Source: Alitta virens (Eukaryota > Annelida > Polychaeta > Phyllodocida > Nereididae). Taken from it: a stretch of 64,000 nt of DNA. How positions within the stretch are numbered: position 1 is the stretch's first letter; each line of letters starts with the position of its first letter. The position numbers and the translations under genes were made by a program. The notes beneath the pieces are model-generated. The model searched no databases, was not told the DNA's origin, and saw only the letters and a program-made list of their open reading frames with translations. The stretch spans positions 36,495,685-36,559,684 of the forward strand of contig OW028578.1 of NCBI GenBank assembly GCA_932294295.1, given 5' to 3'. Below are positions 1 to 11,420 of the stretch, piece by piece.

Positions 1-691
1 CAACTGGTCATTCCAATCCTCATTCGATTTCTCTTGGACAATTTCCGTTTTCAAGTTGGAATGTTGATTTTCTCAGCCATTTTTCTCCATATCATTCCAG
101 CAGCTCTTCTGCTGCGCCCTCTCTCGTTTTATAACAAAAAGAAAAGCCCAACATCCACCAGGAGGCCACTTTTGGAGGGAAAATTGGATGACATTGAAAA
201 TGGCCATGCAGCTATAACCAATGGAGTCAATGGGCACATGAAGGTTGATGACCATGCACACACAAAACCTTCTGATAATGGTGTCAACGGAAAATATCAA
301 AGAGAAAAGCAAACATGTAAAAGTTCAAAATGGTGCAAATGGGAAAGTTGATCACGAAATGAACGGACATGATTATAATGACTGCACAAATGGAGATATT
401 AAAAAAGAAGATGGATATACTTCGCTCAATGTACAACACAATGATCGCGACTGCTCACCGACTCCAGAAAGCAAAACATGTCGCAATAGCTCATCGAATT
501 ACTTTAAACAAAGGCAAAGAAAATTCAGTACTGTGTCTACAGACAGTCACCCACAGAACAGGAGAAAAATCTCAGTTTACAGCAGCAAGATGTCGCTAGG
601 TGTTCAGCCACCTGCTGGACAATTGCCAGATTCTTCCAAACACGCCCCCTGGAGTCAAGTGTGTGCCAAAATTGCTTGTTGTTGCTGTTAA
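1..691 (+). pseudogene. SLC16-type monocarboxylate transporter fragment, frameshifted
   Basis: The reading frame is open from base 1. It gives a hydrophobic helix ending in LHIIPAALLLRPL, the usual end of the sixth membrane span of monocarboxylate transporters just before the large cytoplasmic loop. The loop is polar and carries repeats of the type NGVNG/NGANG. At about 285-300 the coding sense moves from frame 1 to frame 2. Frame 1 stops at 351, while frame 2 continues the same polar loop to a stop at 691. The remaining six helices are not seen downstream. The 5' part lies outside the window. The single shift could be a real lesion or a base-calling error. Family assignment is inference from one helix and the loop position. 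Confidence 0.5.
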
Positions 692-1139
692 AATGTGCCA
701 GATGATGTAGTGCCTCTGGTCACATGGAGACTTTTCAAAAAACAAAGTATTCTGTCTTTTTTTATTTGGAGTGTGCATGGGGAACTCGGGATACCTCAAT
801 GCCTTATTGTTTCTTTCTTGGAAATGACATATTTAAACACTTAATTGTTTTCTTGAGCTAAAATATTAGTGCTTTATACCTTATTGATTTGATTATACAT
901 TTATTTGTGTGTTTCATTTACAAAGTAAGGTATCTTTTCTTTAATAACCTAAATGGAAATTACAATTCTGTAAGAAAGTTGCATTACCATTAGTTAACTA
1001 TTGCAATATTGTATAAGGCTCAGCCTCTTTAAAAGTTACTAAATCACTTCTTGTAATACTTGTAGTGAAATAGTTTATACAAACGCTAGATGTCACAGTG
1101 TAGATAACATCAATAAATGCATTGTTGTAAGTCAGTTGA
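692..1139 (+). other. AT-rich 3' flank with possible polyadenylation signal
   Basis: No coding sequence is seen. AATAAA at 1112-1117 could end the transcript of the transporter fragment. LINE-derived sequence begins soon after. Confidence 0.3.
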
Positions 1140-1159
1140 ACTTTGATGTATGTAAATGA

Positions 1160-1440
1160 TCTTTTTATGAGAATCTCTGCAAAGTTTTCACGGTTATCTA
1201 GACTTAGACGAATAGTACCTCAGCCAGTTCTTTTTATTAATGTATAAAAGTCTTATATTCAACCTATATTTGACTATGCTTGTACGATATGGGATTGTTG
1301 AAGTGATTATATAAATGCTACACAAAGACTACAAAACCGAGTTGCTAGAATTATCAGTTCCAACTTTAATATCAGAAATGTCAGAGGCAAATGTCCTCAA
1401 CAAATACATTTGCAAAATAATCTGAGAATAAACATGCTTT
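1160..1440 (+). mobile_element. LINE reverse-transcriptase C-terminal fragment
   Basis: Conceptual translation with several stops gives RISAKFSRLSRLRRIVPQPV and then a segment with YACTIWD and LQNRVARIIS. This is the thumb/C-terminal part of non-LTR (Jockey/CR1-like) reverse transcriptases. The stretch around 1165-1250 is close in sequence to 63750-63840 beside Polinton element 2, so both come from the same LINE family. It is a dead fragment. Confidence 0.7.
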
Positions 1441-1475
1441 TTCTTTATATTTTGTTGCTTATGTGTTGTTACCTT

Positions 1476-1955
1476 TTACACAAGGAATGGCAGAACACAC
1501 AGTAGTTTGCCTTCTGATACAATGGTAATATATTTTGCTATTTTTCTTTCTATTATCAAACAGCGTATTCTCATAATCACATCTTGCCTTAAAAAGTTCA
1601 GACTTGAATAATGTTTGGCTTTTTTATAATTTGAATATTTGACAATATTTTTTTGTCTAATAGACGTTTGCCATTGTTTGACTCTTTTCAGATGCTTAAG
1701 TTTATCATTAAACCAGGGAACACAGTTTCTAGATGAGGTGCTAGTCAGAGGAACAAAGTTAGTTATTACAGAATCAATTGCACCTTTGAATGCATTATAG
1801 TATTCATCATCACTTGTACATTCTGTGTAATTAGCATTCAAATCGATTGTATTCAGATAGCTGTTGATTAAAGTCATTGACAACATTCCAACATATGACT
1901 GAGTTGTTTTATTGGCAAAGTAAGTCACATCATTACATACCACTATCACTATCAT
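1476..1955 (-). mobile_element. LINE ORF2 linker fragment between endonuclease and RT
   Basis: An open frame of 159 residues contains AIDSVITNFVPLTS, then CVPWFNDKLKHLKRVKQW. This matches the arrangement (a VP segment, then PW followed by basic residues) seen in LINE ORF2 between the APE endonuclease and the reverse transcriptase. It lies head to head with the plus-strand RT fragment at 1160-1440, so two truncated copies adjoin here. The start codon is not meaningful. Confidence 0.6.
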
Positions 1956-2125
1956 TTGGAAACGGATGAGCTTGATAATTTATAGAAATTATCTTTTACT
2001 TCCTAAATCTGGTTTAATGAAAAACTATGGCTGCAGGATTAGATGGTTGTTTATATTTATGAATCACTAGGAATCACTACAGACATGCAAATATCCCGCC
2101 GACTTTAAAACAAGGATATTCAGTT

Positions 2126-2499
2126 TCAGTTCTTGGAGTCAGGGTAAGGTGTACGTGTCCAACCACAGGACTCGGTCTGTTCACCTGTTCCGCAGCATGT
2201 CCCTGAGGAACGCCGACACTCGTATTTCACACAACTTCTGGTGCGGGACATTCGGTTACTATTGCACCCAGACCACCTACTCCACGAGCCCCAACTACCT
2301 GCAAGTGAAAGGAAATGATTCAAGATTTAAGAAAAAATTATTAAGCTTCATACATTTCAAAATTTGTAACCTCGGAAAAAACTGAGTATTCAGTCAAAAT
2401 AATTTCAACATTATTTCACTTACAGCACGTTGCAGCCTGACTGCTACAGAAGATCGAAGCAAGAAGAAGGACAATGGAGAGAGATATCAACTTCTTCAT
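2126..2499 (-). CDS. Small secreted thrombospondin type-1 protein (two coding exons)
   Basis: Coding exon 1 is 2499-2424 and begins MKKLISLSIVLLLASIFC, a clear signal peptide, with the cleavage region near SSQAATC. It ends at a GTAAGT donor. Intron 2423-2299 ends in a TTGCAG acceptor. Exon 2 (2298-2126) is in phase and encodes a single TSP1-like domain: SWGSWSRWSGC, then a basic CVKYEC segment, then CCGTGEQTESCGW, and stops at 2126. The whole protein is 82 residues with many cysteines. A non-coding exon part (2549-2500) follows a TTTTCAG acceptor. A likely first exon (about 5008-4965) ends in a GTGAGT donor behind a TATA box. TSP1 domains occur in extracellular matrix and defence proteins. 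The role here is unknown. Confidence 0.75.
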
Positions 2500-3085
2500 T
2501 GTGGATGGCACTTGGTTGGGATGATATGGATGTTCTTAGCAAGCTCTTTCTGAAAAATATAAGATTAGCATGTTTAATCTGGCTCTTATTGAGCCGATAT
2601 TGAGGTAAAATTAAACTAATATTGATTCAACATTCAGCCAAAAATTCCCTGTAGTTTTTACAGCATGTTGCTGGTGAATTTTGCACTGCATCTTGCTGCT
2701 GCAAAAATTACAGTTGTCTACCATAAAAGAGGACAAACTGATGTTTGCCATAAAATATGGCAAAATGGTAGATTTTGCTATGTTTTATGACAATCTACAG
2801 AATAAATTACATTATTCTGCAACTTTCTTTACCCTCAGCTGTAAATTTTATATTATTACTACTGAAACTTTTTATAGTGTACAGTCCAGTTTCAAGTGAG
2901 TTAAATCGTTTCATAAAAATTAAATGACATGAAATAGTAATTTAGCTATATATAATATTTACTTTTATTCGAAAACTTGATGTCATTCATGACACAATGC
3001 AAACAAAAATAAAAATGTGGTTTGCAGTACTGGGCAGTTATCTGTCAACCAACAGCATTGCTATCATTGTTCAAAGATCTCTAGC

Positions 3086-3110
3086 ATATAATATATATAT
3101 ATATATATAT
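3086..3110. repeat. AT dinucleotide repeat
   Basis: An uninterrupted TA/AT run within the inferred first intron of the TSP1 gene. Confidence 0.8.
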
Positions 3111-3222
3111 CATGGTCAGTTACAATATATAATACAATAGCAACATAATTGTAGTTTTCATTGTGAAATTCTATCTTGTTATCTCTATAAACATCTCACA
3201 GCATTATCCATAACCATCTGAT

Positions 3223-3742
3223 TTATATGCTTATAATGCTTATAATGCTTATAATGCTTATGATACTTATAATGCTTATAATGCTTATAATGCTTATAAT
3301 GCTTATAATGCGTATAATGCTTATAATGCTTATATTGCTTATAATGCTTATAATGCTTATAATGCGTATAATGCGTATAATGCTTATAATGCTTATAATG
3401 CTTATAATGCTTATAATGCGTATAATGCGTATAATGCTTATAATGCTTATAATGCTATAATGTGTATAATGCTTATAATGCTTATAATACTTATAATGCT
3501 TATAATGCTTATAATGCTTATAATGCGTATAATGCGTATAATGCTTATAATGCTTATATTGCTTATAATGCTTATAATGCTTATAATGCGTATAATGCTT
3601 ATAATGCTTATAATGCTTATAATGCTTATAATGCGTATAATGCTTATAATGCTTATAATGCGTATAATGCGCATAATGCGCATAATGCTTATAATGCGTT
3701 AAATGCTTATAATGCTTATAATGCTTATAATGCTTATAATGC
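3223..3742. repeat. 9-bp minisatellite, unit TTATAATGC
   Basis: About 57 tandem copies of TTATAATGC, with variants GTATAATGC, GCATAATGC and TTATATTGC. Because the unit is a multiple of three and lacks stops, it produces long artificial open frames on both strands. It is not coding. Confidence 0.95.
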
Positions 3743-4964
3743 AGAAGCTGCTGGTTGTAGAGTGATGTTTAATGGATGATGACGCAAACATTCCTTTAGC
3801 ATCAATGTCAAAGAAATTTTCCAACAGATTTGAGCAACTCTGGCTCTTTTGATTTCATGATAGTGTCTTCCTCACAATTAAGTATATGATGTGGATGTAC
3901 TATGAGACAATGTTTTTCATCTTCAATTTCATGCACATTGCATTTTAGTCATTGCCTCTCAACTTTGCATCTCAACTGCTAGCAATATAGGGTTTTAATA
4001 TCAACCTGTTTCAATTGGTAAATTATGTGAGCTCACTCTAAATCTGGCTATTTTATCATACATTTTTCTGCTTAGGCTTAATAAAAGTTATGTTCTAAGT
4101 TTTGGCTGTAGTTTCTAGTCATTTATTTCAGCTAGTATAGTTTCCTGACATTTCTCACAGATTTTAGATTTGAATGCTTTAGTAATGAATTCTAGCGCAT
4201 TATTTGCAAGTATTAAATGGTATAATGTTCATGAATAATTTTTTCAACCCATGCGTTATTACCAGAAGTTGTTGCTCATTTAAAATGCGCTTCCAGGGAT
4301 AGATCATTATTTTCGCTTGTTGACTTCAAAAACCATTTGTTACTTGGAAATGTGCAATTATGTGATTTGAGCTTCTTTTTATATGAAGTGGGCTTTATGC
4401 TATCAGTTATGTGCTTGAAGACTGTGTCAATTAGCGTGCCTGTATTCACTTTTTTCAATATCACAACCTAATTGAAAGAGTACATCAAAACTCACCGTTG
4501 ACTGTTAGTGAAATAAATTGACTTATTGGAAGTTTTGACTAACTTTTTAAAAGAAATCGTGACTGATAGACATGCTGCCTGTGTCTGAAATATGTCTAAG
4601 AGCTTAGTCAGTTTCATTTAGTTTTTACTATATGTCATGTATGTCAGGTGCTGACATTCATTATTGTAATTGTCTACACTTAGTGTTGGTTTGCTGGTGG
4701 TCCCTCAACAGTGATGACATGATCATCTTAGAGGGGTCACCTTGCTCAATGTTTTTTTTATTTTAATCACTGTATTTGTTTGTTCTTTTAATAATAGTGG
4801 GCTAACTAAATGTATCTGAATCTGAATCTCATTGTCATAAAGACAAGCTTAGATATAAGTCAGTAACATTTCATATTAAATAAATACAATTGTTTCCAGC
4901 ATCATGTTCAATATCTTAATAATTTGACTTTGTCATAAAGAAAAACTTTTGTAAAGACACTCAC
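3743..4964. other. Unannotated intronic sequence
   Basis: No gene supported. It lies inside the inferred TSP1 intron. Confidence 0.4.
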
Positions 4965-5042
4965 CTGAGATCCAATTGTCAGTCAACACAAGTCACTGGT
5001 TGCAGACTGTCAATTTGCAGTCTTTACATTCATGTTTATATA
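4965..5042 (-). promoter_or_regulatory. TATA promoter and first exon of the TSP1 gene
   Basis: On the minus strand TATATAAA lies at 5042-5035. About 70 bases downstream a CTCAG/GTGAGT donor sits at 4965/4964. A start site near 5008 would make a short untranslated exon joined to the acceptor at 2550-2551. The roughly 2.4-kb intron would contain the 9-bp minisatellite. The link is inferred from splice consensus and spacing. Confidence 0.45.
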
Positions 5043-5221
5043 CACATAGACACATGCAGTTCCTCCAATCAAGTGAAACTAGGAAGGGAAATGTAGTGGA
5101 ATATCCTGATAAGCTTCACTACATATGCACTCAAGACACAGCACATTGAGTTGATGTGAATGATTCAGATTGAATTTAAAAAAGCATAAATTGTCAGTAA
5201 CAGAGAGTGACAAATGGGAAA

Positions 5222-5292
5222 GGAACAGGTTAGCTCAGTTGGTTAGACATCTGCCTTCTAATTCAGAAGGACTGGTTTCAAATACTTTTGTG
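5222..5292 (+). repeat. tRNA-derived SINE-like unit
   Basis: TAGCTCAGTTGGTTAG is an RNA polymerase III A box, CCTTC..GAAGG forms an anticodon-like stem, and GGTTTCAAATAC is a decayed B box. The loop has A where tRNAs have U33, and the acceptor stem does not pair. This fits a SINE head, not a working tRNA. Confidence 0.55.
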
Positions 5293-5503
5293 AGAAACTT
5301 GATTGGGTTATAACCAATTAAATATATGTCTATTCTATTTCTCAACAATAACTTTCTTTTTTAAATTTCATATAATTGTTGGACAGAGCAACCAATTTAC
5401 TCTAAAACTGTAAAATAAAACATAGGTTCAATTGCACTGTCTGCTCAGTGTGTTGTTATTGATTTGTTTTGATAAAAATTACATAAAATCAACAACATAA
5501 ACA

Positions 5504-5672
5504 TGGGCTGCACTGTGGCTATACCCTCTAACACACCATTTTAATGATGCATGTGTGCTATGTGGGATTCGCTAAGGGTTTAGCTGCAGTGCAGCTTATG
5601 TTTATTCTATGTTTATTCCATGTTTATTCTATGTTTATTCTATGTTTATTGTTTATTCTATGTTTATTCTTT
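5504..5672. repeat. Short palindromic MITE plus TGTTTATTC repeats
   Basis: GGGCTGCACTGTGGCTATA near 5505 faces GGTTTAGCTGCAGTGCAGC near 5577-5595 as an imperfect inverted repeat. A related copy is at about 39008-39090. Immediately after it lies a run of about eight degenerate units of ATGTTTATTCT. Confidence 0.5.
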
Positions 5673-6237
5673 CCTCAATCAATTACCCAGATATATGTGA
5701 TGTGACAATTCTACATTTCTAAACAAACTTGCCTCGGGACTAGAAATGAAACTAAATCTTTTTTTTTAAGAAGTATGAAAATGGTGAACTTTTTTCCAGA
5801 TCTCCTGGAAATTGACTGCTGCACTTAATGGTGATTATTGTGTATTCGTGATAGCAAAACAAATTGACCTCACTATCGCGGAGTTCTGTGCCAAGTTGGC
5901 TAACTTTTATACTCTAAATTGAAAAACAATGGTGCATCAATTTTTATTTAATATGTAATGTATTATGATAACATAATAACTCTTGTCAAAACATAAGTTG
6001 ATCTCCTGTTAGATTTCATGCCGTATATTCTAATGACTTATCATTTAATGATTGGCAATACACACAACAAAGCATCCAGAGAGTTCCACCACACTGATCC
6101 ACAAATATAAACACCTCAACAAAAGTAAGCCCCCCCCCCCCCCCCCCAGATAAACTTGAATATTTTCAAGACGACCGCTCCAATCTTTATTAAATTTTGT
6201 GTGTATTTTAACATTGGTATAAGCATTAATCATGCCA
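5673..6237. other. Intergenic, nothing recognised
   Basis: AT-rich sequence with a poly-C run at about 6127-6147. No gene is supported. Confidence 0.4.
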
Positions 6238-7803
6238 AATTATTGCGTAATCGGATCAGTTTCGGTTGAGTGAGCAGCAGTGATATGCTCAACAAGCCTT
6301 TTACAAAAATCCCAAGACTGTTTGTGAACAACATCGGCTGCTGAAAAATGAATGCATGCAGTCCCTCAATAAATTTGACTGAAAAAAGAAATCACACATG
6401 GGTCCAGCAATCAATCAAAGACAAAACACACAAGTTATTGCAAAATTACACTGAAAAATAAAGAGGGTACAAAACAATAACAGTTACTGATAACAGGTGA
6501 CAAATTTCTTAAAGTGTTCAACATTCAATATGAGGTGTGTCCTCCGTTTCTCCGAATCACCTCATTACATCTTTTTCTCATGGTCTGCACAAGGTTTTTG
6601 ATGCAGTTCTGGGGTATTGCAGCCCACTCTTCCTGCAGGATCGGTTGCAGCATGGCAAGGGCTGTCTGCTGGTCGACTCTTCTTCAAACTGCCCTCTTTA
6701 ACTGATCCCAGAGCTGATCCTCCAAGAACTGATCCACAACTCTTGCTCTGTGAGGGCGGGCATTATCATCCATGAGGATGAATCCCTCTCCAACTGCTCC
6801 TGCATAGGGGATGACAAGAGGGGTGAGGATCTCATGCAGGTAGCGCTGAGCATTCAGGTTGCCCCGAATGATCAGCAGGTCCGGCTTGCCTCCAGCGCTG
6901 ATTCCTCCCCACACCATGACACTTCCACCTCCATATGCAGTTACTGCCTGGACACAACAGTCAGCATGCTGTTCTCCCCTACGATGCCAAACCCTGCTCC
7001 TTCCATCCGTGTCCCGTAGACACATCCTCATCTCATCAGTGAAGAGGACCTTCTCCCACTCTTGTCTCGTATACTGACTGTGAGCTTGGGCCCATTCAAG
7101 TCTAGCTCTCTTTTGCACCCTGGTTAGCTGCGGCTTCTTGACTTGACGGCGGGCATGAAGGCCGTTGCTGTGTAAACGGCGTCTCACAGTCTGATCACTG
7201 ATGTTTTGTGCTCCCTGCCCTCGCACTTCAGCCACCTGGTCTCGGATATCAGTTGCTGAAATCACACAAAAAAAGGTTTTTAAAATCAAATTTGCCATAA
7301 AAAAATTTAACAAAAGGAAAATAAGGTAAAATGGCCCACCTGTCATTGTGCGTCTTCGAAGGGCAATATTGGCCATCAAACGATCCTGCCTTGCGGTTAC
7401 CCTGGGACGCCCTGTCCTTGTTCTGTCTTTGACCTCTTGGGTGTTTTGTAACCTTTCCCGCAGCTTTCTGATGGCCTTCGGGGTTACACCCATCCTCCTA
7501 GCCACAGCTTTCACTGAGAAATTTGCCTCCAATAACCCTATGGCAATAGCACGGTTTTGCTCAGACATTCGAGGCATGGCCAGTTGTGATGAGAAAAGGT
7601 CTTAGCTTTAAGACCATTTAATAAACTTAATTGCATAACAAATTCTGTTGTTTTCAGGCCATTCTTAAATGTTTATTGTGTTTAATCAACCTGTCCTGAG
7701 TGGATAAGTGCTGACAGGCAGAACTTGAAATTTTTGAAACTGGGTAGTCAAACTTTCACTGCTTCTCACTCAACCATGACTGATCCGATTATGCAATAAT
7801 TGT
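6238..7803 (-). mobile_element. Tc1/mariner-like transposon with about 45-bp inverted repeats
   Basis: The left end AATTATTGCGTAATCGGATC and the right end, read on the minus strand as AATTATTGCATAATCGGATC, form imperfect inverted repeats. They continue through GGTTGAGTGAG and GCAGTG. They enclose a Tc1-type transposase on the minus strand. The exact outer boundary and a TA duplication could not be fixed. Confidence 0.75.
6525..7577 (-). pseudogene. Tc1-type transposase, intron-containing and catalytically broken
   Basis: The start at 7577 is followed by an N-terminal helix-turn-helix (AVARRMGVTPKAIRKLRERL) and a second one around ISDQTVRRRLHSNGL. The RNase H-like core has FTDEMR (first Asp) and MDDNARPHRA (second Asp). 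The segment that normally carries SPDLNPIE and the third acidic residue is absent: FLEDQ is joined directly to LWDQLKR, a deletion of about 20 codons. An in-frame TGA at 6684-6686 splits off the C-terminus, which stays open to 6525. A GT..AG intron of 84 bases (7339-7256) interrupts the N-terminal half. It has no stop and is a multiple of three, so it reads through as a hydrophobic insert. This copy cannot transpose itself. Confidence 0.8.
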
Positions 7804-7983
7804 GCTTATATCAATAGTAAAACACACGCAAAATTTCATCAAGATAAAACAAAATTGTTGGCTTGTTGAGGATTTCCACAGGTAAAATAATCCAACTGGA
7901 ATCAAAATTGATATTGCATGTTCCATCCATGATCAAAACAATCTCACTTTTTAATATGCATAATAAACAGGAATCAGTTGAAA

Positions 7984-8212
7984 TTCAGAATTTCAATTAC
8001 TGCTTGTGATCAATGATGAAAAAGCATGAATTTCCCTATTCTTTGTATTATTCAAAATGCTAATAGCAATTGACATAACGTTCAATTCAGAATTTCAATT
8101 CATGCTTGTGATCAATGATTTCAATTCATGCTTGTGATCAATGATGAAAAAGCATGATTTACCCCATTCTTTGTATTATTCAAAATGCTAATAGCAATTG
8201 ACATAACGGTCA
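7984..8212. repeat. Direct duplication of about 95-125 bp
   Basis: The block containing GCTTGTGATCAATGATGAAA and TATTCAAAATGCTAATAGCA occurs twice, at about 7984-8080 and 8086-8210. The second copy has an extra partial repeat of its first 30 bases. Confidence 0.7.
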
Positions 8213-8398
8213 AGGCAGATTGCTATTACATATATAGGTTAATTGACTTTACAAAACCAAAGGAAAAGTCCTTCCCATTGGCCAGTTGGCAGAATGAGTA
8301 GAAATTAATTGTAATAAAGATCATCCAAACAATGTATATATCATGGTCAAAAATATTGACCACACCATTCAAGTCATGAACATACACAGAGCACCTTG

Positions 8399-8697
8399 CC
8401 GCCGCCAGAGAAGTGCCTTCTCAGACAAATATCTCGCTTAATATTTGATCTATTTTCAATCTGAAATTCTGTGTGGAATTAGTATGAGCTCTACTATAAT
8501 TCAATATTTATTTGACGAAATGCGGATTAATGTTAATGGAGCAGCAGCCGCCGCCAGACAACCGCCTTCTCAGACGAATATCTCGCTTAATATTTGGTAT
8601 ATTTTCGATCCGAAAACACGTATGGAATCAGAATGAACTATACTACAATTCAGTCTTATTTGACGAGAATTGGACTAATATTAGGGGAGCAGCAGCC
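8399..8697 (+). repeat. Tandem dimer of a dispersed 149-bp repeat
   Basis: Two copies (8399-8548 and 8549-8697) share CAGACRAATATCTCGCTTAA and end near GAGCAGCAG. A third partial copy (ATTCAGTCTTTATTTGACGA through AGGGGAGCAGCAGCCTTTTA) is at about 32387-32445, so the unit is dispersed. It has no coding content. Confidence 0.7.
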
Positions 8698-8978
8698 TTT
8701 TAAAGTATATACAACCCCTACGCTGATGCTGACGCTGGTACAACTCGGCAGATTACTCCTGGAAGCCGTCGTGTTACTCCTACTACCCGTCAGCTTACTT
8801 CTAATGACCTGTAGAACCCTCCGAGTCACCCGTAGAACCCGCCGAGTCACCCATCGAAGCCTTTTTGCCACCAGAATCGGTCACCAACCCGGCGAAAAAA
8901 GCAGTTGCATAACCGTTACGTCATACTACGGCAAAACCGGCTATGTGAGAGGGGGGCTTAAGTGTTAAGCTTGATAAT

Positions 8979-9265
8979 TTGGCAACTAGTTTAGTGGTTA
9001 AGACTCTGGTCATTTGCTGAAGGTGGTGGGTTCGATACTCAGACCTGGCACTTTTTATAGAAGTGAGACATTAATTTGGTGATCCCTTGTAATAGTTTAC
9101 AATGCTGAGGCAATTAAAAGACCCCACCAGTGTGACAATTAAATGTGTCTTACAAGTAACTCTGGTGTCACTGTCCAAAGATTGTATTGTATTTTATTGT
9201 ATTATACTGTACTGTACTGTACTGTATTATGTTGTGCTGTATTGTATGTATTGTATGTGTGAAGC
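8979..9265 (+). repeat. tRNA-derived SINE with simple-repeat tail
   Basis: TAGTTTAGTGGTTA (8987-9000) and GGTTCGATACTC (9029-9040) are polymerase III A and B boxes at tRNA spacing. About 150 bases later comes a tail of TATTGTATTGTA/TACTG repeats. The architecture is that of a SINE head, body and tail. Confidence 0.6.
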
Positions 9266-10499
9266 ACTGTGTGCATTTATTTTCAAATTACCACCACAGA
9301 TATCGTAAATAATTAATACATTGGTGTCAGGTTGAAGATGCATCTTACTTGAATAATAAAACAATTTGAGACAAATATTTTAATATTTTACGCGTGACTA
9401 GCCAGAGAATCACGTGTTTTACAAATACCATTCACGCATTGGGTGTAGTCTCGAACTATAAATTTGTAAAGGCTTTAAAGTTCTTTACATTTCTCAGCAT
9501 AACACTGGCAAAAAATTGAGAAGAAAAACTTATTTTTTGGCAAACAGTGCAGGCTGATAACATATTTTGGCTGTCAAAGCAGGCTTTTGATGTGTTTTCC
9601 ATTAGTCAAAAAAATAGAGGTCATCGGCATTTTACAATTTACGCAGCAAAGTATTCTGAAATGACATTTTAAATTTGAGCGAATGGGGAGATATAGTGTC
9701 AGGAATATTTGGCCTTTTTCTCATTAACAATAAAAATAAACTACTCATTAGGCTGTTTGTAATTAATAAGTATCCAACATATTTTAGTATGACATAATCT
9801 GATACATATGATAATTTTTTATAATCCTGAGAAATTCGCTACATATTGTACAGGTAGTAAGTAATGTGTTAAAATGTACTGAAATACAGTGAGCTGTGTT
9901 GAGTTGTGGTGAGCTGTGGTGAGCACCAATCAATGCACCATAGAAGATTAATTCTGAGTACAAATAAGCATAAATAAATCAGCAGAAGTGGGTATTTACA
10001 TATGTACAGAATGTATATCCAATTACATTGTCTATTTTAGTATATATTAAGCTTATATAAATACAATGCAATGCCATAACATAAAGAAATACATAAGCAT
10101 ACAAATATATATATCAATGGCTGCATCCAAGTAAGCCACAGCCTAATTTGGAGAAACAATAATTAATGAAATAAACAAGTATACCAACAACCAAATATAT
10201 ACCATGCAAGTCTGCATGTCCAGTGCTTATAGCTACCAATGACCATGTGGTGGAATTTACGAATATGATCCATGGACGAAATGTAGATTAAACAATAGTT
10301 TAGTTTTTAGGACTGATTAGGAATTTACCTAGTGCATAAATCATTTTGAGATTTTATTAATCATTATTTTCAAAAAGTGTTCTTTAGGGTGAAAGATAAT
10401 GAAGTTTTCAATATGTTACAAGTTGCTTGGTAAAGATCCATTCTAGCCATTTCCCAATCTTTACAAATTGCCAAACAAAACAATGAAATTCATTATAGT
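9266..10499. other. Intergenic, nothing recognised
   Basis: AT-rich sequence with no supported gene and a short GAGCTGTG repeat near 9890-9925. Confidence 0.4.
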
Positions 10500-10671
10500 T
10501 TGATTTCCAAGCACAAAGGTCTCATTTTTCAACCCCCTAGTAGCATCTCGTATGACCTGACATGGGTAGTCATGTGACCAACTCAGCATGTTCAGACAGC
10601 CGAGGAAGCCTATGAGAGATAGGTGAAAGCTCCTGTTGAGTTGAAAAATGAGACCTTTGTGCTTGGGAATC
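10500..10671. repeat. MITE-like palindrome with 33-bp arms
   Basis: Arms at 10500-10532 (core AGCACAAAGGTCTCATTTTT) and 10638-10670 (AAAAATGAGACCTTTGTGCT) are inverted complements around a 105-base spacer. No transposase is present. Read as RNA it would fold into one long hairpin. Confidence 0.7.
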
Positions 10672-11420
10672 AAGTGTTGCACTAAACTTCTAGTGTTTAA
10701 TAATGATGTTGTTATGCGCTTATGTGAGATCAGCCTTCACTCAAGAATACATGACTAAATAGCCAGAACTCTCTGCTGCGGTCCTGCCTTTCTGAGCCTC
10801 TCTCTCCCAGTCTGCTGTCTGCAGAGGAGGGCCCAGTGCAGATTAAATACTTGGCCTAAAGTGGGCATGCTCAAAGATGCTTATGGAAATTTCCTAGGAT
10901 TGTTATAGTTTTATGTAATCATTTTTAAAAGGATTCAGGGAGCATTAATGAAGTGAGCATCTTGTAGGGGAGCATATATGATAGCCTTATGACACAAGCT
11001 TTAATGATTTTCCAAAGGTCAGGAATATACATTCATAGTTGAATAAAACTCATCGTCAGTGTCATTTTCAAAGGCGCTCTTCATCTACTACATAAGGTCT
11101 CTTGTGCCCACCTAATTCTAAAAGGAGATTACGAGAACTCAGTCTAAATCTGGCTATACTATGATACAGATACCTAGGTAGTAGGGTAGGTTGATATCAG
11201 AAGTGTGGCCTTGGACTAGTCTTGAAAAGAGATGGTGGGGTACTGAAACATCCAAATCACTCTTATGTGCCAGCATGATGAGGATTTACTATCATATATA
11301 TATGTCGTAATCCTACCATTAAAATGTGCAATAAAATTAAGGTATTATTAATTAAGGGAAATCTCAGCCTGTATCAGTGAAATGGGTTTATTTTCAGACA
11401 TTTCACTGAAAATTACCATT
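10672..11420. other. Intergenic, nothing recognised
   Basis: No gene, RNA or repeat could be supported. Confidence 0.35.

Noticed and set aside
3227..3779. Long open frames (LIM/YNA repeats) on both strands
   Set aside because: They are artefacts of the 9-bp minisatellite, which has no stops and a length divisible by three.
5222..5292. Functional tRNA gene
   Set aside because: The acceptor stem does not pair and the anticodon loop lacks U33. A SINE head fits better. The same holds for 8979-9050.
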